Assembly: GCA_017861315.1 (NCBI GenBank)
Contig: JAGFXP010000019.1
Span: 1 to 35,181, forward strand
Source of the DNA: Bacillota bacterium
Lineage (GTDB): Bacteria; Bacillota; Clostridia; Clostridiales; Clostridiaceae
Reading direction: 5' to 3'
Length of the DNA: 35,181 bases
Position numbers and translations under genes: made by a program. Below the pieces are notes generated by a model. It was not told where the DNA came from. It worked only from the letters and a program-made list of their open reading frames with translations, and searched no databases. This document shows, piece by piece, positions 7,137 through 14,165 of this stretch (positions are counted from its first letter, which is position 1; each line of letters opens with the position of its first letter).

Positions 7137-8042
7137 ATGAGAGTAACCAACGGCACACTTACGGGTAATTACCTTAGAAATCTGAACAGGAACCTGGACC
7201 AGATGCAGAAAACCCAGAACCAGCTTTCTTCCGGAAAGGAAGTTAGCAGGCCATCCGACAACCCGATGCTGGTTTCGAAGATAATGGATTTTAACAGCAC
7301 GATCAGCGAGAACGAGCAGTACAGGTTGACGATTGATTCGGCAATGGAATGGGTGGACACTGCTGACGGCGCTTTAGGCAACGTCACGGACACACTCCAG
7401 AGGGTAAGGGAGCTGGTTGTTTCGGGGGCTAACGGAACGCTGTCCGAAACCGAGAGGACGGCCATCGCGGACGAAATCAGGGAACTGTCGAAGCAGGTAT
7501 CGGACTCGCTCAACACGAATTTCGGAGGAAGGTACATATTTGCAGGGCAGAAGACAACTGAGCCCCCCTTCAGCGTAGGCGCCGACGGCGTGATGACATA
7601 CAGCGGAGACGAAGGGAATATTTCCAGGGAAATCGCGCCGAACGTAGGTCTTGCAATCATGACAAACGGCCTGGAACTGACCACCGCGGAGGGAACGGCG
7701 GCCGGTAACCAAAGCCTTGGAGCCCTGCTGGACAACATAGCCGAGGCTCTGGAGAGCGGCGACACAGAGGCCATTTCGGGAAACCTCCTTGGCGACCTGG
7801 ACAAGCATATGGACAACGTAACCCGCTTCAGGTCTAAGATGGGGGCGATCTACAACAGGCTTGAGGCTGCAGGCGAAAGGAACGAGGCTCAGAACCTCAA
7901 CCTTACTGAGATGCTGTCAAAGAGCGAGGACATAGACTTTGCAGAGAAGATGATGGAGTACAGCACAATGTCGGCAATATACGAGGCTTCGCTGTCATCC
8001 GGAGCGAAGATCCTGCAAAAAAGCCTGCTGGACTATTTATAA
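7137..8042 (+). CDS. flgL: Flagellar hook-associated protein 3, FlgL
   Basis: FlgL is the second hook-filament junction protein, related to flagellin. It has 301 residues. The N-terminus MRVTNGTLTGNYLRNLNRNL and QLSSGKEVSRPSDNPMLVSK are flagellin-D0/D1-like, as is ADGALGNVTDTLQRVRELVV. The short central domain carries FGGRYIFAGQKTTEPPFS, a sequence typical of FlgL. The C-terminal helix ends with ASLSSGAKILQKSLLDYL. It follows flgK and precedes fliW, the usual order in Firmicutes. Confidence 0.96.
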   Translation: MRVTNGTLTGNYLRNLNRNLDQMQKTQNQLSSGKEVSRPSDNPMLVSKIMDFNSTISENEQYRLTIDSAMEWVDTADGALGNVTDTLQRVRELVVSGANGTLSETERTAIADEIRELSKQVSDSLNTNFGGRYIFAGQKTTEPPFSVGADGVMTYSGDEGNISREIAPNVGLAIMTNGLELTTAEGTAAGNQSLGALLDNIAEALESGDTEAISGNLLGDLDKHMDNVTRFRSKMGAIYNRLEAAGERNEAQNLNLTEMLSKSEDIDFAEKMMEYSTMSAIYEASLSSGAKILQKSLLDYL

Positions 8043-8065
8043 CTACATAGGATAGGAGAATTGCC

Positions 8066-8518
8066 ATGAAAATCAAGACGAGGTTTCTCGGAGAGGTTGA
8101 AATAGACGAAAAGATGATAATGGATTTCCCGGAAGGCATCCCTGGCTTTGAGGACAGCAGGAGGTACGTGCTCCTGGACATCCCGGAGAATGATGTCTTC
8201 AGGATTCTGCAGAATGCGGACGACGAACACATATCCTTTATAGTGACTGATCCTTGGGTTTTCTTTGAGGATTACGACTTCGACATACCCGATGAGGAAC
8301 TGGCGAAGATAAATATAAAGAAAGAGGAACAGCTGTCGGTAATGAACATCGTCACCCTGTCGGACGAGTTCGAGAACAGCACTGTGAACCTCCTTGCTCC
8401 TGTCGTGGTGAATAAGGATGACCGGGCGGGAAAGCAGTATGTGCTGAACAGCGGCAAATATACCACAAAACATCCTCTGTTCACGAAGGCAGAAGGTGAA
8501 GCTAATGCTTGTTCTTAA
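8066..8518 (+). CDS. fliW: Flagellar assembly factor FliW
   Basis: FliW binds either flagellin or CsrA. When free flagellin is scarce, FliW holds CsrA and flagellin mRNA is translated. The 150-residue protein shows the family pattern: MKIKTRFLGEVEIDEK, then FPEGIPGFEDSRRYVLLD, then FIVTDPWVFFEDYDFDI, then MNIVTLSDEF, and the C-terminal PVVVNKDDRAGKQYVLNSGK. TAGGAGA lies upstream of the ATG. The csrA start lies inside its last codons (14-nt overlap), so the two partners are co-translated. Confidence 0.96.
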   Translation: MKIKTRFLGEVEIDEKMIMDFPEGIPGFEDSRRYVLLDIPENDVFRILQNADDEHISFIVTDPWVFFEDYDFDIPDEELAKINIKKEEQLSVMNIVTLSDEFENSTVNLLAPVVVNKDDRAGKQYVLNSGKYTTKHPLFTKAEGEANACS

Positions 8519-8726
8519 CAGGAAAGTCAACGAAAGCATCATCATCGATGACAGGATCGAGATAAAGGTGCTGGAGATTGTAGACGGAAAGATAAAGATA
8601 GGGATAGAAGCTCCGAAGGATGTGACGGTGCTGAGGAAAGAAGTATACGACGAAATAAGGAATGAAAATGCCCAGGCTGCCAGCATATCGCTGGACAGCT
8701 TCAGCAAACTCAAGAAAAACCGCTGA
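8505..8726 (+). CDS. csrA: Carbon storage regulator CsrA, translational repressor of flagellin
   Basis: CsrA is a small RNA-binding dimer that recognises GGA in loops and blocks ribosome sites. The start at MLVLNRKVNESIIIDD matches nearly all family members and has GAAGGTGAA 4 nt upstream; an ATG three codons earlier is less likely. Beta strands IEIKVLEIVDGKIKIGIEAP and VTVLRKEVYDEI complete the domain, and the C-terminal extension (AASISLDSFSKLKKNR) is longer and more polar. Its 73 residues are typical for Firmicutes. The gene sits directly upstream of flagellin, whose leader contains a strong candidate site. A terminator overlaps its stop codon. Confidence 0.96.
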   Translation: MLVLNRKVNESIIIDDRIEIKVLEIVDGKIKIGIEAPKDVTVLRKEVYDEIRNENAQAASISLDSFSKLKKNR

Positions 8727-8737
8727 TGCGGTTTTTT
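8716..8737 (+). terminator. Intrinsic terminator at the end of csrA
   Basis: AAAACCGC (8716-8723) pairs with GCGGTTTT (8728-8735) around a 4-nt loop, followed by more T. The csrA stop codon is in the loop region. It separates the flgM-csrA unit from flagellin. Confidence 0.75.
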
Positions 8738-8764
8738 ATTTTTAAAAAAACCCCAAAACGCTAT

Positions 8765-8790
8765 TAAACTCTAAAAAAACGATACGATAT
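8765..8790 (+). promoter_or_regulatory. Probable sigma-28 (FliA/SigD) promoter for flagellin
   Basis: TAAA (8765-8768), 14 nt, then TACGATAT (8783-8790), about 98 nt before the flagellin ATG. It is the same -10 type as at flgM. The implied leader is about 90 nt long. Confidence 0.78.
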
Positions 8791-8807
8791 ATATACCATG
8801 AGCATAA

Positions 8808-8884
8808 GAAGAGAAAGTCGGCCGACGATCTTCTGAACTTAAATTAAGGCAAGGATGCCGAAACCCAAATTCAAGGAGGAATAC
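8808..8884 (+). promoter_or_regulatory. Structured flagellin mRNA leader with two candidate CsrA sites
   Basis: A first stem-loop pairs GAAGA (8808-8812) with TCTTC (8829-8833) and GTC with GAC around GGCC. A second, tight hairpin GGC-AAGGAT-GCC (8848-8859) places GGA in the loop and contains CAAGGATG, the core of the preferred CsrA target. The ribosome site CAAGGAGGA (8872-8880) supplies the second GGA. One upstream hairpin site plus one site on the ribosome-binding sequence is the arrangement known for Bacillus hag. Confidence 0.7.
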
Positions 8885-8887
8885 ATT

Positions 8888-9700
8888 ATGATAATCAACC
8901 ACAACATAGGAGCTTTAAACGCAAACAGGAATATCAACATCAACTCAGCTAATGCTTCAAAATCAATGGAAAAACTCTCTTCAGGCTTAAGGGTAAACAG
9001 AGCCGGAGACGACGCTGCAGGTCTTTCGATATCAGAGAAGATGAGGAGCCAGATCAACGGACTTGACCAGGCTTCAGCAAACGCTCAGGACGGCATATCA
9101 ATGATACAGACTGCTGAAGGAGCGCTTAACGAGACACACTCAATACTTCAGAGAATGAGAGAGCTTTCAGTCCAGGCAGCAAATGGAACATTGACTACAG
9201 AAGACAAGGCGGCAATCAAGGCTGAAGGAGACGAATTGATCAAAGAAGTTGCTAATATATCTACAAACACAAAATTCAACGGTGTTGAATTAATTAGTGC
9301 TTCGGCAGCTGATACAACTATACAAATTGGCGCTAATGCTGGAGAATCCTTAACGCTCGCGTTAAGCACAAATACGAAAGCTGATACAACAACACTTGGA
9401 ATAGCAGCGTTAGATGTGTCATTAGGAGCTGCTTCAACAACTACATTAGATACAGCAATCGGAAAGGTTTCAACAGCAAGAGCTTATTTAGGAGCAAACC
9501 AGAACAGACTGGAGCACACAATCAACAACCTGGGAACGACTTCAGAAAACCTTACAGCTGCAGAATCAAGAATAAGAGACGTTGACATGGCTGCAGAGAT
9601 GGCAACATTCTCAAAGAACAACATACTTTCACAGGCAGCTCAGGCTATGCTTGCTCAGGCAAACCAGCAGCCGCAGCAGGTTCTTCAGCTGTTAAGATAA
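8888..9700 (+). CDS. hag: Flagellin (filament protein)
   Basis: This is the main filament subunit (also called fliC), exported through the flagellar channel and polymerised under the FliD cap. The start [18 protein letters not shown] has AAGGAGG 8 nt upstream; an ATG 33 nt earlier falls in the CsrA hairpin. The 270-residue product has conserved N-terminal D0/D1 ([38 protein letters not shown]) and C-terminal D1/D0 ([20 protein letters not shown], then [20 protein letters not shown] and [19 protein letters not shown]). The middle (about residues 121-197) is very short, so the filament is nearly bare core. That middle also uses more ATT, TTA and ACT codons than the flanks. Confidence 0.97.
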   Translation: MIINHNIGALNANRNININSANASKSMEKLSSGLRVNRAGDDAAGLSISEKMRSQINGLDQASANAQDGISMIQTAEGALNETHSILQRMRELSVQAANGTLTTEDKAAIKAEGDELIKEVANISTNTKFNGVELISASAADTTIQIGANAGESLTLALSTNTKADTTTLGIAALDVSLGAASTTTLDTAIGKVSTARAYLGANQNRLEHTINNLGTTSENLTAAESRIRDVDMAAEMATFSKNNILSQAAQAMLAQANQQPQQVLQLLR

Positions 9701-9733
9701 GCTTAAAAGAATTTTTAAAGTTATGAATCAGGG

Positions 9734-9765
9734 GAGAGTCAGAGCTAATACTCTGGCTCTCTTTT
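9734..9765 (+). terminator. Intrinsic terminator after flagellin
   Basis: GAGAGTCAGAG (9734-9744) pairs with CTCTGGCTCTC (9751-9761), an 11-bp stem with one G-T pair and a 6-nt loop, followed by TTTT. It lies about 33 nt past the flagellin stop. Confidence 0.8.
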
Positions 9766-9833
9766 AGAATAAACGCAGTAATATTATTTATGATCAAGAT
9801 GTGCATCGGGCCTGGTTATACATAATATTATTG

Positions 9834-9861
9834 GTTAAATATAACAAAGGTCATATTTAAC
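9834..9861 (+). promoter_or_regulatory. Inverted repeat in front of the fliD ribosome site
   Basis: GTTAAATAT (9834-9842) and ATATTTAAC (9853-9861) form a perfect 9-bp inverted repeat with a 10-nt spacer, ending just before GGAGGG and 16 nt before the fliD ATG. It could be an operator or an mRNA hairpin close to the ribosome site. I see no convincing sigma-28 element between the flagellin terminator and fliD, so how fliD is transcribed is unclear. Confidence 0.4.
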
Positions 9862-9877
9862 GCAGGAGGGACCGCCA

Positions 9878-11410
9878 ATGAACGTCAACTCGTCAACATC
9901 GTCCACAACAACTTCATACAACAGGATAACCGGATTGGCCACAGGCCTTGACACAGATTCAATAGTAAAGGCATCACTTCAGGGGCAGCAGTCAAAGATA
10001 GACAAGGCTGACCAGCAGAAGCAGCTTTACCAGTTCCAGCAGGACCTATACAGGGACGCCATCAAGCAGTTCAAGGAATTCTACTCTAAGTATACCGACA
10101 TAACGAATACGGACACATGCATGCTTCTGTCAAAGAACTACCAGTCAACGGCATTCACAACAGGCGACACCACTGGTTCGGTATCAGCTGAGGGCCTCTC
10201 GGGGGCTGTCGAAGGAACCTACAATATCAAGGTTGCTAACACTGCGACAAGAGCGGCGGGCAGCTTCGCCGACCTGTCAAACCTTAAGAGCAGCGCCACC
10301 CAGTTCACGGTCAACGGAAAAACCGTCAACATCGACCTGACAACAAGCCTTGCCGGCGGAGAAAATCCCACGGACGACGAGCTGATGGCAAAGATAAACA
10401 GCTCATTAACATCGGCCGGCATAGACGCGAAGATGACCAAGAGCACGCTTTCGGGCTACAGGATCCAGACAAACCAGACAGGCAGCGCCCAGAGCATAGG
10501 GATATCTGTGCCGCAGGCTGATCCTGATCCGGCACTGACATTTTCGTTTTCCGGAACAGATGCGCACGTTACAGTGACGGACAGCTACGGGACAACAGCG
10601 GAAAAGACGTATTCCAGCAACAGCTTCACCATAGACAACGTAAGGTTCACCATCTCGAATTCCACCCCGGAAGCCGGAGTCACATTCACGGGAAAGACGG
10701 ATGTCTCAGCCCTGCAGAAAAGGATATCGGACTTCGTCAAGGACTACAATAAGCTCATAGAAAGCATAACAACGAAGCTCCAGGAGAAGAAGTACAGCGA
10801 CTACCCGCCTTTGACGGACGCACAGAGGGAGGAAATGACGGAGGACCAGATAGAGAAGTGGGAGGCCAAAACCAAATCCGGCCTGCTTAGGAACGACAGC
10901 TACCTTAATGCCATAACCAGCCAGATGAGAAGCGCCATAAACACTGCAGTAGGAACTTCCACTCTCAAGTATACCGACATCGGCATCGACTTCACGAACG
11001 ACTACTCAAAGCCGGGACAGCTTACGCTTGATGAAACCAAACTGAAGGCAGCCCTGGAAGGCAATCCCGACCAGGTCATAAGCCTGTTCACTAGCACGTC
11101 GGACGCTGCAGATGCAGCCGAAAAATACGGGGATACAGGGATCATGCAGAGGCTCAAGACCATACTTAACGACAGCGTCAACGTATCGAGCTCGCTGCTT
11201 CTGAAAAAGGCCGGCTACACAGGCTCCTCGACCCTAAGCAGCAACACCCTGCAGACGATGATAGACAAGCAGGCCAAGCTTATAAGCAGCCTGAAGGAAA
11301 AGTATGCGGACCAGCAGACAGCCCTCTACAACAAATATGCAGCACTGGAGACAGCAATGAACGGCTACAACAACCAGCTGGCATCGCTGTCCTCCATGCT
11401 TGGGTACTAG
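9878..11410 (+). CDS. fliD: Flagellar filament cap protein FliD (hook-associated protein 2)
   Basis: FliD sits at the filament tip and inserts flagellin. The 510-residue protein has the conserved N-terminus NRITGLATGLDTDSIVKASL (residues 15-34), with a coiled-coil D0 region following, a variable middle of beta-rich Ser/Thr/Gly sequence (about 90-275), and the FliD C-terminal domain (about 280-505: LQKRISDFVKDYNKLIESIT, KYTDIGIDF, QLTLDETKLKAALEGNPDQV) ending in a coiled coil with QLASLSSMLGY. GCAGGAGGG precedes the ATG. It is followed by its likely chaperone gene 3 nt after the stop. Confidence 0.96.
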   Translation: MNVNSSTSSTTTSYNRITGLATGLDTDSIVKASLQGQQSKIDKADQQKQLYQFQQDLYRDAIKQFKEFYSKYTDITNTDTCMLLSKNYQSTAFTTGDTTGSVSAEGLSGAVEGTYNIKVANTATRAAGSFADLSNLKSSATQFTVNGKTVNIDLTTSLAGGENPTDDELMAKINSSLTSAGIDAKMTKSTLSGYRIQTNQTGSAQSIGISVPQADPDPALTFSFSGTDAHVTVTDSYGTTAEKTYSSNSFTIDNVRFTISNSTPEAGVTFTGKTDVSALQKRISDFVKDYNKLIESITTKLQEKKYSDYPPLTDAQREEMTEDQIEKWEAKTKSGLLRNDSYLNAITSQMRSAINTAVGTSTLKYTDIGIDFTNDYSKPGQLTLDETKLKAALEGNPDQVISLFTSTSDAADAAEKYGDTGIMQRLKTILNDSVNVSSSLLLKKAGYTGSSTLSSNTLQTMIDKQAKLISSLKEKYADQQTALYNKYAALETAMNGYNNQLASLSSMLGY

Positions 11411-11413
11411 GCC

Positions 11414-11737
11414 ATGGGACATATTGATGCTGCATCGGTGCTGGAGGAAAGGCTGTACAGCGCTCTTCTGAGGGAAGAATACGATGAGTTCAAAGAGCTG
11501 CTGGCGGAGAGGGAAACGCTTTACAGGAGCTTCGCAGGGCAGTATCCCAAGCTGTTCAGGGACTGGATTGGCTCAGAGGCCTTTGATGAAAGCAGGAAAA
11601 AGATTACTGGACTATACAACTCAAAGAAGGAAAGCCTTCTAAACGAGATGCAGGAACTTGACCGCTCCAGGAAGGCCGCAGAGGGCTATATGGGCAGTAC
11701 CGGCAATGCACCGAATATTTTCTCAAGAAGCGTATGA
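11414..11737 (+). CDS. Probable flagellar export chaperone, FliT-like
   Basis: This is a 107-residue, highly charged helical protein (VLEERLYSALLREEYDEFKE, LLAERETLYRSF, then NSKKESLLNEMQELDRSRKA). It starts 3 nt after fliD with only a weak ribosome site, which suggests translational coupling. FliT proteins of Firmicutes are about this size, all-helical, poorly conserved and placed next to fliD and fliS; they chaperone FliD. The call rests mainly on position, size and predicted helicity, since I see no diagnostic motif. It could be an unrelated helper. Confidence 0.6.
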   Translation: MGHIDAASVLEERLYSALLREEYDEFKELLAERETLYRSFAGQYPKLFRDWIGSEAFDESRKKITGLYNSKKESLLNEMQELDRSRKAAEGYMGSTGNAPNIFSRSV

Positions 11738-11776
11738 TTTGTTTGATGAATCTGATTATAAAAAGGATGGGATGTT

Positions 11777-12133
11777 ATGATCAATGCTGATGTGACTATG
11801 CAACCTGTGACAAGGGTTGAACCGCTCTCAAAAATCGCTGCCGGCAGAAAGCCTGATGCAGCCCCCGACAAGAACAGGCCGACGGTTGAAGAGAAAAAGG
11901 AATACTCGAAGGAAGAGGTTAGAGCAGCTGTGGACAGATCCAACAAGCTCCTTGTGGATAACAAGCTGACGCACCTCAGATTCGAAATCCATGAAGGAAC
12001 CGGAAGCCTTATGGTCAAGGTTGTGAACAACAGCTCCGACCAGGTGATCAAGGAGATACCGGCCGAAAACCTGCTTGACTACGCGGCAGGCATGAGGGAA
12101 CTGGAAGGCATAATAGTGGACGAAAAAGGCTAA
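11777..12133 (+). CDS. flaG: FlaG family protein
   Basis: This is a 118-residue protein with a disordered N-terminal half (Pro/Lys/Glu-rich) and a conserved C-terminal half, LLVDNKLTHLRFEIHEGTGS followed by LMVKVVNNSSDQVIKEIPAE. This is the FlaG pattern (hydrophobic beta strand, I-hydrophobic-K-E-I-P). FlaG homologues affect filament length or stability in other bacteria, but the mechanism is not settled. It lies between the FliT-like gene and fliS and has AAAAGGATGG before the ATG. Confidence 0.9.
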   Translation: MINADVTMQPVTRVEPLSKIAAGRKPDAAPDKNRPTVEEKKEYSKEEVRAAVDRSNKLLVDNKLTHLRFEIHEGTGSLMVKVVNNSSDQVIKEIPAENLLDYAAGMRELEGIIVDEKG

Positions 12134-12149
12134 GCAAAGGAGGGAAAAT

Positions 12150-12527
12150 ATGTACGCGAGCAATAATGCTTATGCAAACGCAAATAATGCATACATGAAC
12201 AACCAGGTAATGACAGCTTCCAGGACGAAGCTGGTGGTCATGCTTTACGACGGAGCGATAAGGAACCTTAAACTGGCAAAGCTGGCCATAGGGGACAAGA
12301 ACATAGAAAAAACCAACAATTCGGTAATAAAAGCGCAGAGGATACTGAGCGAGCTAATGAGCACGCTCAACATGGAAGAGGGCGGGGAAATCTCGAGGAA
12401 CCTGATGGCTCTATACCAGTATATGCATCAAAGGACTATCAGGGCAAACATCGACAAAAACCCGGAGATACTTGACGAGGTGATAGGCTATCTCGAAGAG
12501 CTGAGGGAAGCGTGGAGTCAGATTTAA
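12150..12527 (+). CDS. fliS: Flagellin export chaperone FliS
   Basis: FliS binds the flagellin C-terminus in the cytoplasm and prevents early polymerisation. The 125-residue protein carries the hallmark TASRTKLVVMLYDGAIRNLK (residues 23-42), the helix AQRILSELMSTLN and LMALYQYMHQRTIRANIDKN, as in all FliS. The N-terminus (YASNNAYANANNAYMNNQ) matches the usual flexible Tyr/Asn-rich cap. AAAGGAGGG precedes the ATG. The C-terminus is slightly short, ending EELREAWSQI. It is the last gene of the fliD unit and is followed by a strong terminator. Confidence 0.96.
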   Translation: MYASNNAYANANNAYMNNQVMTASRTKLVVMLYDGAIRNLKLAKLAIGDKNIEKTNNSVIKAQRILSELMSTLNMEEGGEISRNLMALYQYMHQRTIRANIDKNPEILDEVIGYLEELREAWSQI

Positions 12528-12571
12528 GCAAAAAAATGAATAATGCAAATAGATTAGAATAAAAGGGGAAG

Positions 12572-12595
12572 TGCTGCTTGAAGCAGCATTTTTTT
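12572..12595 (+). terminator. Intrinsic terminator after fliS
   Basis: TGCTGCT (12572-12578) pairs with AGCAGCA (12582-12588) around a 3-nt loop, followed by seven T. It ends the fliD-fliS unit. Confidence 0.85.
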
Positions 12596-12708
12596 CATTT
12601 TTTGTATATCTTTGACACATTATCGGATGTTTGCCGAAAAGTTTAAGTGTTTTAGTGAAAAAAATGCTTATTTCCTTGAATATCCAAGGGATTATTTGTT
12701 TTATTTTA

Positions 12709-12737
12709 TTGATTTATCCATTATCTACTTGTATAAT
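12709..12737 (+). promoter_or_regulatory. Probable sigma-A promoter of the long flgB-flgG operon
   Basis: TTGATT (12709-12714), exactly 17 nt, then TATAAT (12732-12737). It is the only good promoter I find ahead of flgB, about 112 nt before its ATG. It is consistent with the early class of flagellar genes being read by the vegetative sigma factor. Confidence 0.65.
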
Positions 12738-12849
12738 ATTATTGATTTGTGAGTAAAATTAAAACAATAATTAAAAAACAGAATATTGCATTAATTCATA
12801 AAAATGTAAGAAAAAGAATATTTATTTAACCGGAGATGAGAGGGATAAG

Positions 12850-13236
12850 ATGAACGATCTGAGTTACCAGCTGATAAAAAACGGACTGGATGCATCAGCT
12901 ATGAGGCAGAAGGCCATTTCCTCAAACATAGCTAATGTCAATACTCCCGGCTACAAGGCGGAAAAGGTTGAATTTGAAAGCGAACTGAGAAAAGCCATCG
13001 GAAAAAGCGGACTCGGAATGGTGAGCACAGCTGAAAACCATCTGGGAAGATCTGCTGCGGCTGAAGTGTCGCCTGAGATTGTTACTGCCGAGGGGAACAG
13101 CATGAATGAAAACGGAAACAATGTAGACATCGACAACGAAATGGTTAATCTGGCAGCAAACGAAATCTACTACTCAGCTTTGATCGAGCAGATGAACATT
13201 AAACTGAGCAGCATGAGCTACGTCATTAACAAGTAA
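12850..13236 (+). CDS. flgB: Flagellar basal body rod protein FlgB
   Basis: FlgB is a proximal rod subunit. The 128-residue protein has the rod/hook N-terminal motif NGLDASAMRQKAISSNIANV with NTPGYKAEKVEF (residues 12-43) and the C-terminal heptad region NVDIDNEMVNLAANEIYYSA ending MNIKLSSMSYVINK. Short length with little between the two ends is typical. It is the first gene of the long operon. Its ribosome site is GAGAGGGAT. Confidence 0.96.
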   Translation: MNDLSYQLIKNGLDASAMRQKAISSNIANVNTPGYKAEKVEFESELRKAIGKSGLGMVSTAENHLGRSAAAEVSPEIVTAEGNSMNENGNNVDIDNEMVNLAANEIYYSALIEQMNIKLSSMSYVINK

Positions 13237-13262
13237 GCAGCGCGCCGCGGAAGGGGAATACT

Positions 13263-13667
13263 ATGTCAGTATTTAATTCAATGAATATCAGTGCTACAGG
13301 TCTGACGCTTGAAAGAATGAAACTCGACACAATATCTTCGAACATTGCCAACGTGAATACAACCCGCACTGAAGAGGGAGGGCCTTACAAACGAAAGGAA
13401 GTCGTCTTCGAGGAGATAGTAAAGGATCAGATGTCCATGGGGGTCAAGGTTACCGGGATCAGCCAGGATGAGGGGAACTTTACAAGGGTATACAATCCGG
13501 AGCATCCGGATGCAGACGCTGAAGGCTACGTAACGATGCCCAACGTCAATCTGCTGGAAGAAATGGTAGGCCTGATAGAAGCGCAGAGGACTTACGAAGC
13601 GAATGCTACTGCGCTAAAGGCAAGCAAGGGAATGCTCAACAAAGCATTAGAAATCTCGAAGGGGTAG
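13263..13667 (+). CDS. flgC: Flagellar basal body rod protein FlgC
   Basis: FlgC is another proximal rod subunit. The 134-residue protein has MNISATGLTLERMKLDTISS and NIANVNTTRTEEGGPYKRKE at the N-terminus. The T-R-T-x-x-G-G-P-Y-(K/R)-R-K motif is diagnostic of FlgC. The C-terminal part VTMPNVNLLEEMVGLIEAQR TYEANATALK completes the rod domain. It lies 26 nt after flgB and 9 nt before fliE, the standard order. Confidence 0.97.
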   Translation: MSVFNSMNISATGLTLERMKLDTISSNIANVNTTRTEEGGPYKRKEVVFEEIVKDQMSMGVKVTGISQDEGNFTRVYNPEHPDADAEGYVTMPNVNLLEEMVGLIEAQRTYEANATALKASKGMLNKALEISKG

Positions 13668-13676
13668 GTATAGAGG

Positions 13677-13997
13677 ATGGCTAACGTAATTAACTCATAC
13701 AGCAGCATAATGGACAGGTACAGCAGCATGATCAGCCAGGTGGAGACAGGCGGCCAGGAAACTTCAGACCAGGTGTCAGGAAGCTTCGAAGGATTGCTCT
13801 CATCCCAGATAGAAAAGCTGAACGGCGTGCAGGTTCAGGCGGATAATATGATCGCGGATTTTGCGGCGGGAAATACAGATGACCTGCATCAGGTTATGAT
13901 AGCCGCGGAGGAAGCCAGCATGAGCATGGAGCTCGCGGTTCAGATAAGGAACAAAATTGTTGACGCCTACAAAGAGCTTAACAACATGCAGCTCTAG
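13677..13997 (+). CDS. fliE: Flagellar hook-basal body complex protein FliE
   Basis: FliE joins the MS ring to the rod and is the first rod component exported. The 106-residue protein ends with the family signature AAEEASMSMELAVQIRNKIV DAYKELNNMQL, in which M-x-x-x-V-x-x-R-N-K-hydrophobic-x-x-A-Y is conserved. The N-terminal 35 residues are Ser/Gln-rich. The start is an ATG with TAGAGG upstream. A 168-nt gap separates it from fliF. Confidence 0.95.
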   Translation: MANVINSYSSIMDRYSSMISQVETGGQETSDQVSGSFEGLLSSQIEKLNGVQVQADNMIADFAAGNTDDLHQVMIAAEEASMSMELAVQIRNKIVDAYKELNNMQL

Positions 13998-14165
13998 AGC
14001 AGCTTGAGGTTCCAGCATATATAACATACAAAACTCATGTAGAAAAACTGTTCTGATGTGTTTTTGCTCTATGTGACTTAATGATATTACTGTAAGTTTC
14101 ATGGAGGGATTTCACCCAGGGCAGTTTTTATGTGGTTATAGGCATAGGATAAGGAGCAAATTTCG

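Larger units (their letters stand above)
12528..12849 (+). other. 322-nt intergenic region between the late genes and the flgB operon
   Basis: It is very AT-rich and noncoding as far as I can see. It holds the fliS terminator (12572-12595), an isolated small inverted repeat CCTTG / CAAGG at 12674-12689, the flgB promoter (12709-12737) and a leader of about 105 nt. I see no sigma-28 element and no recognisable riboswitch. Confidence 0.6.

Noticed and set aside
7374..7816. Long antisense frames across flgL
   Set aside because: These are shadow frames of a well-supported gene. Composition and lack of start signals argue against coding.
13998..14165. c-di-GMP riboswitch in the fliE-fliF gap
   Set aside because: I looked for the conserved core of both known c-di-GMP riboswitch classes and did not see it.
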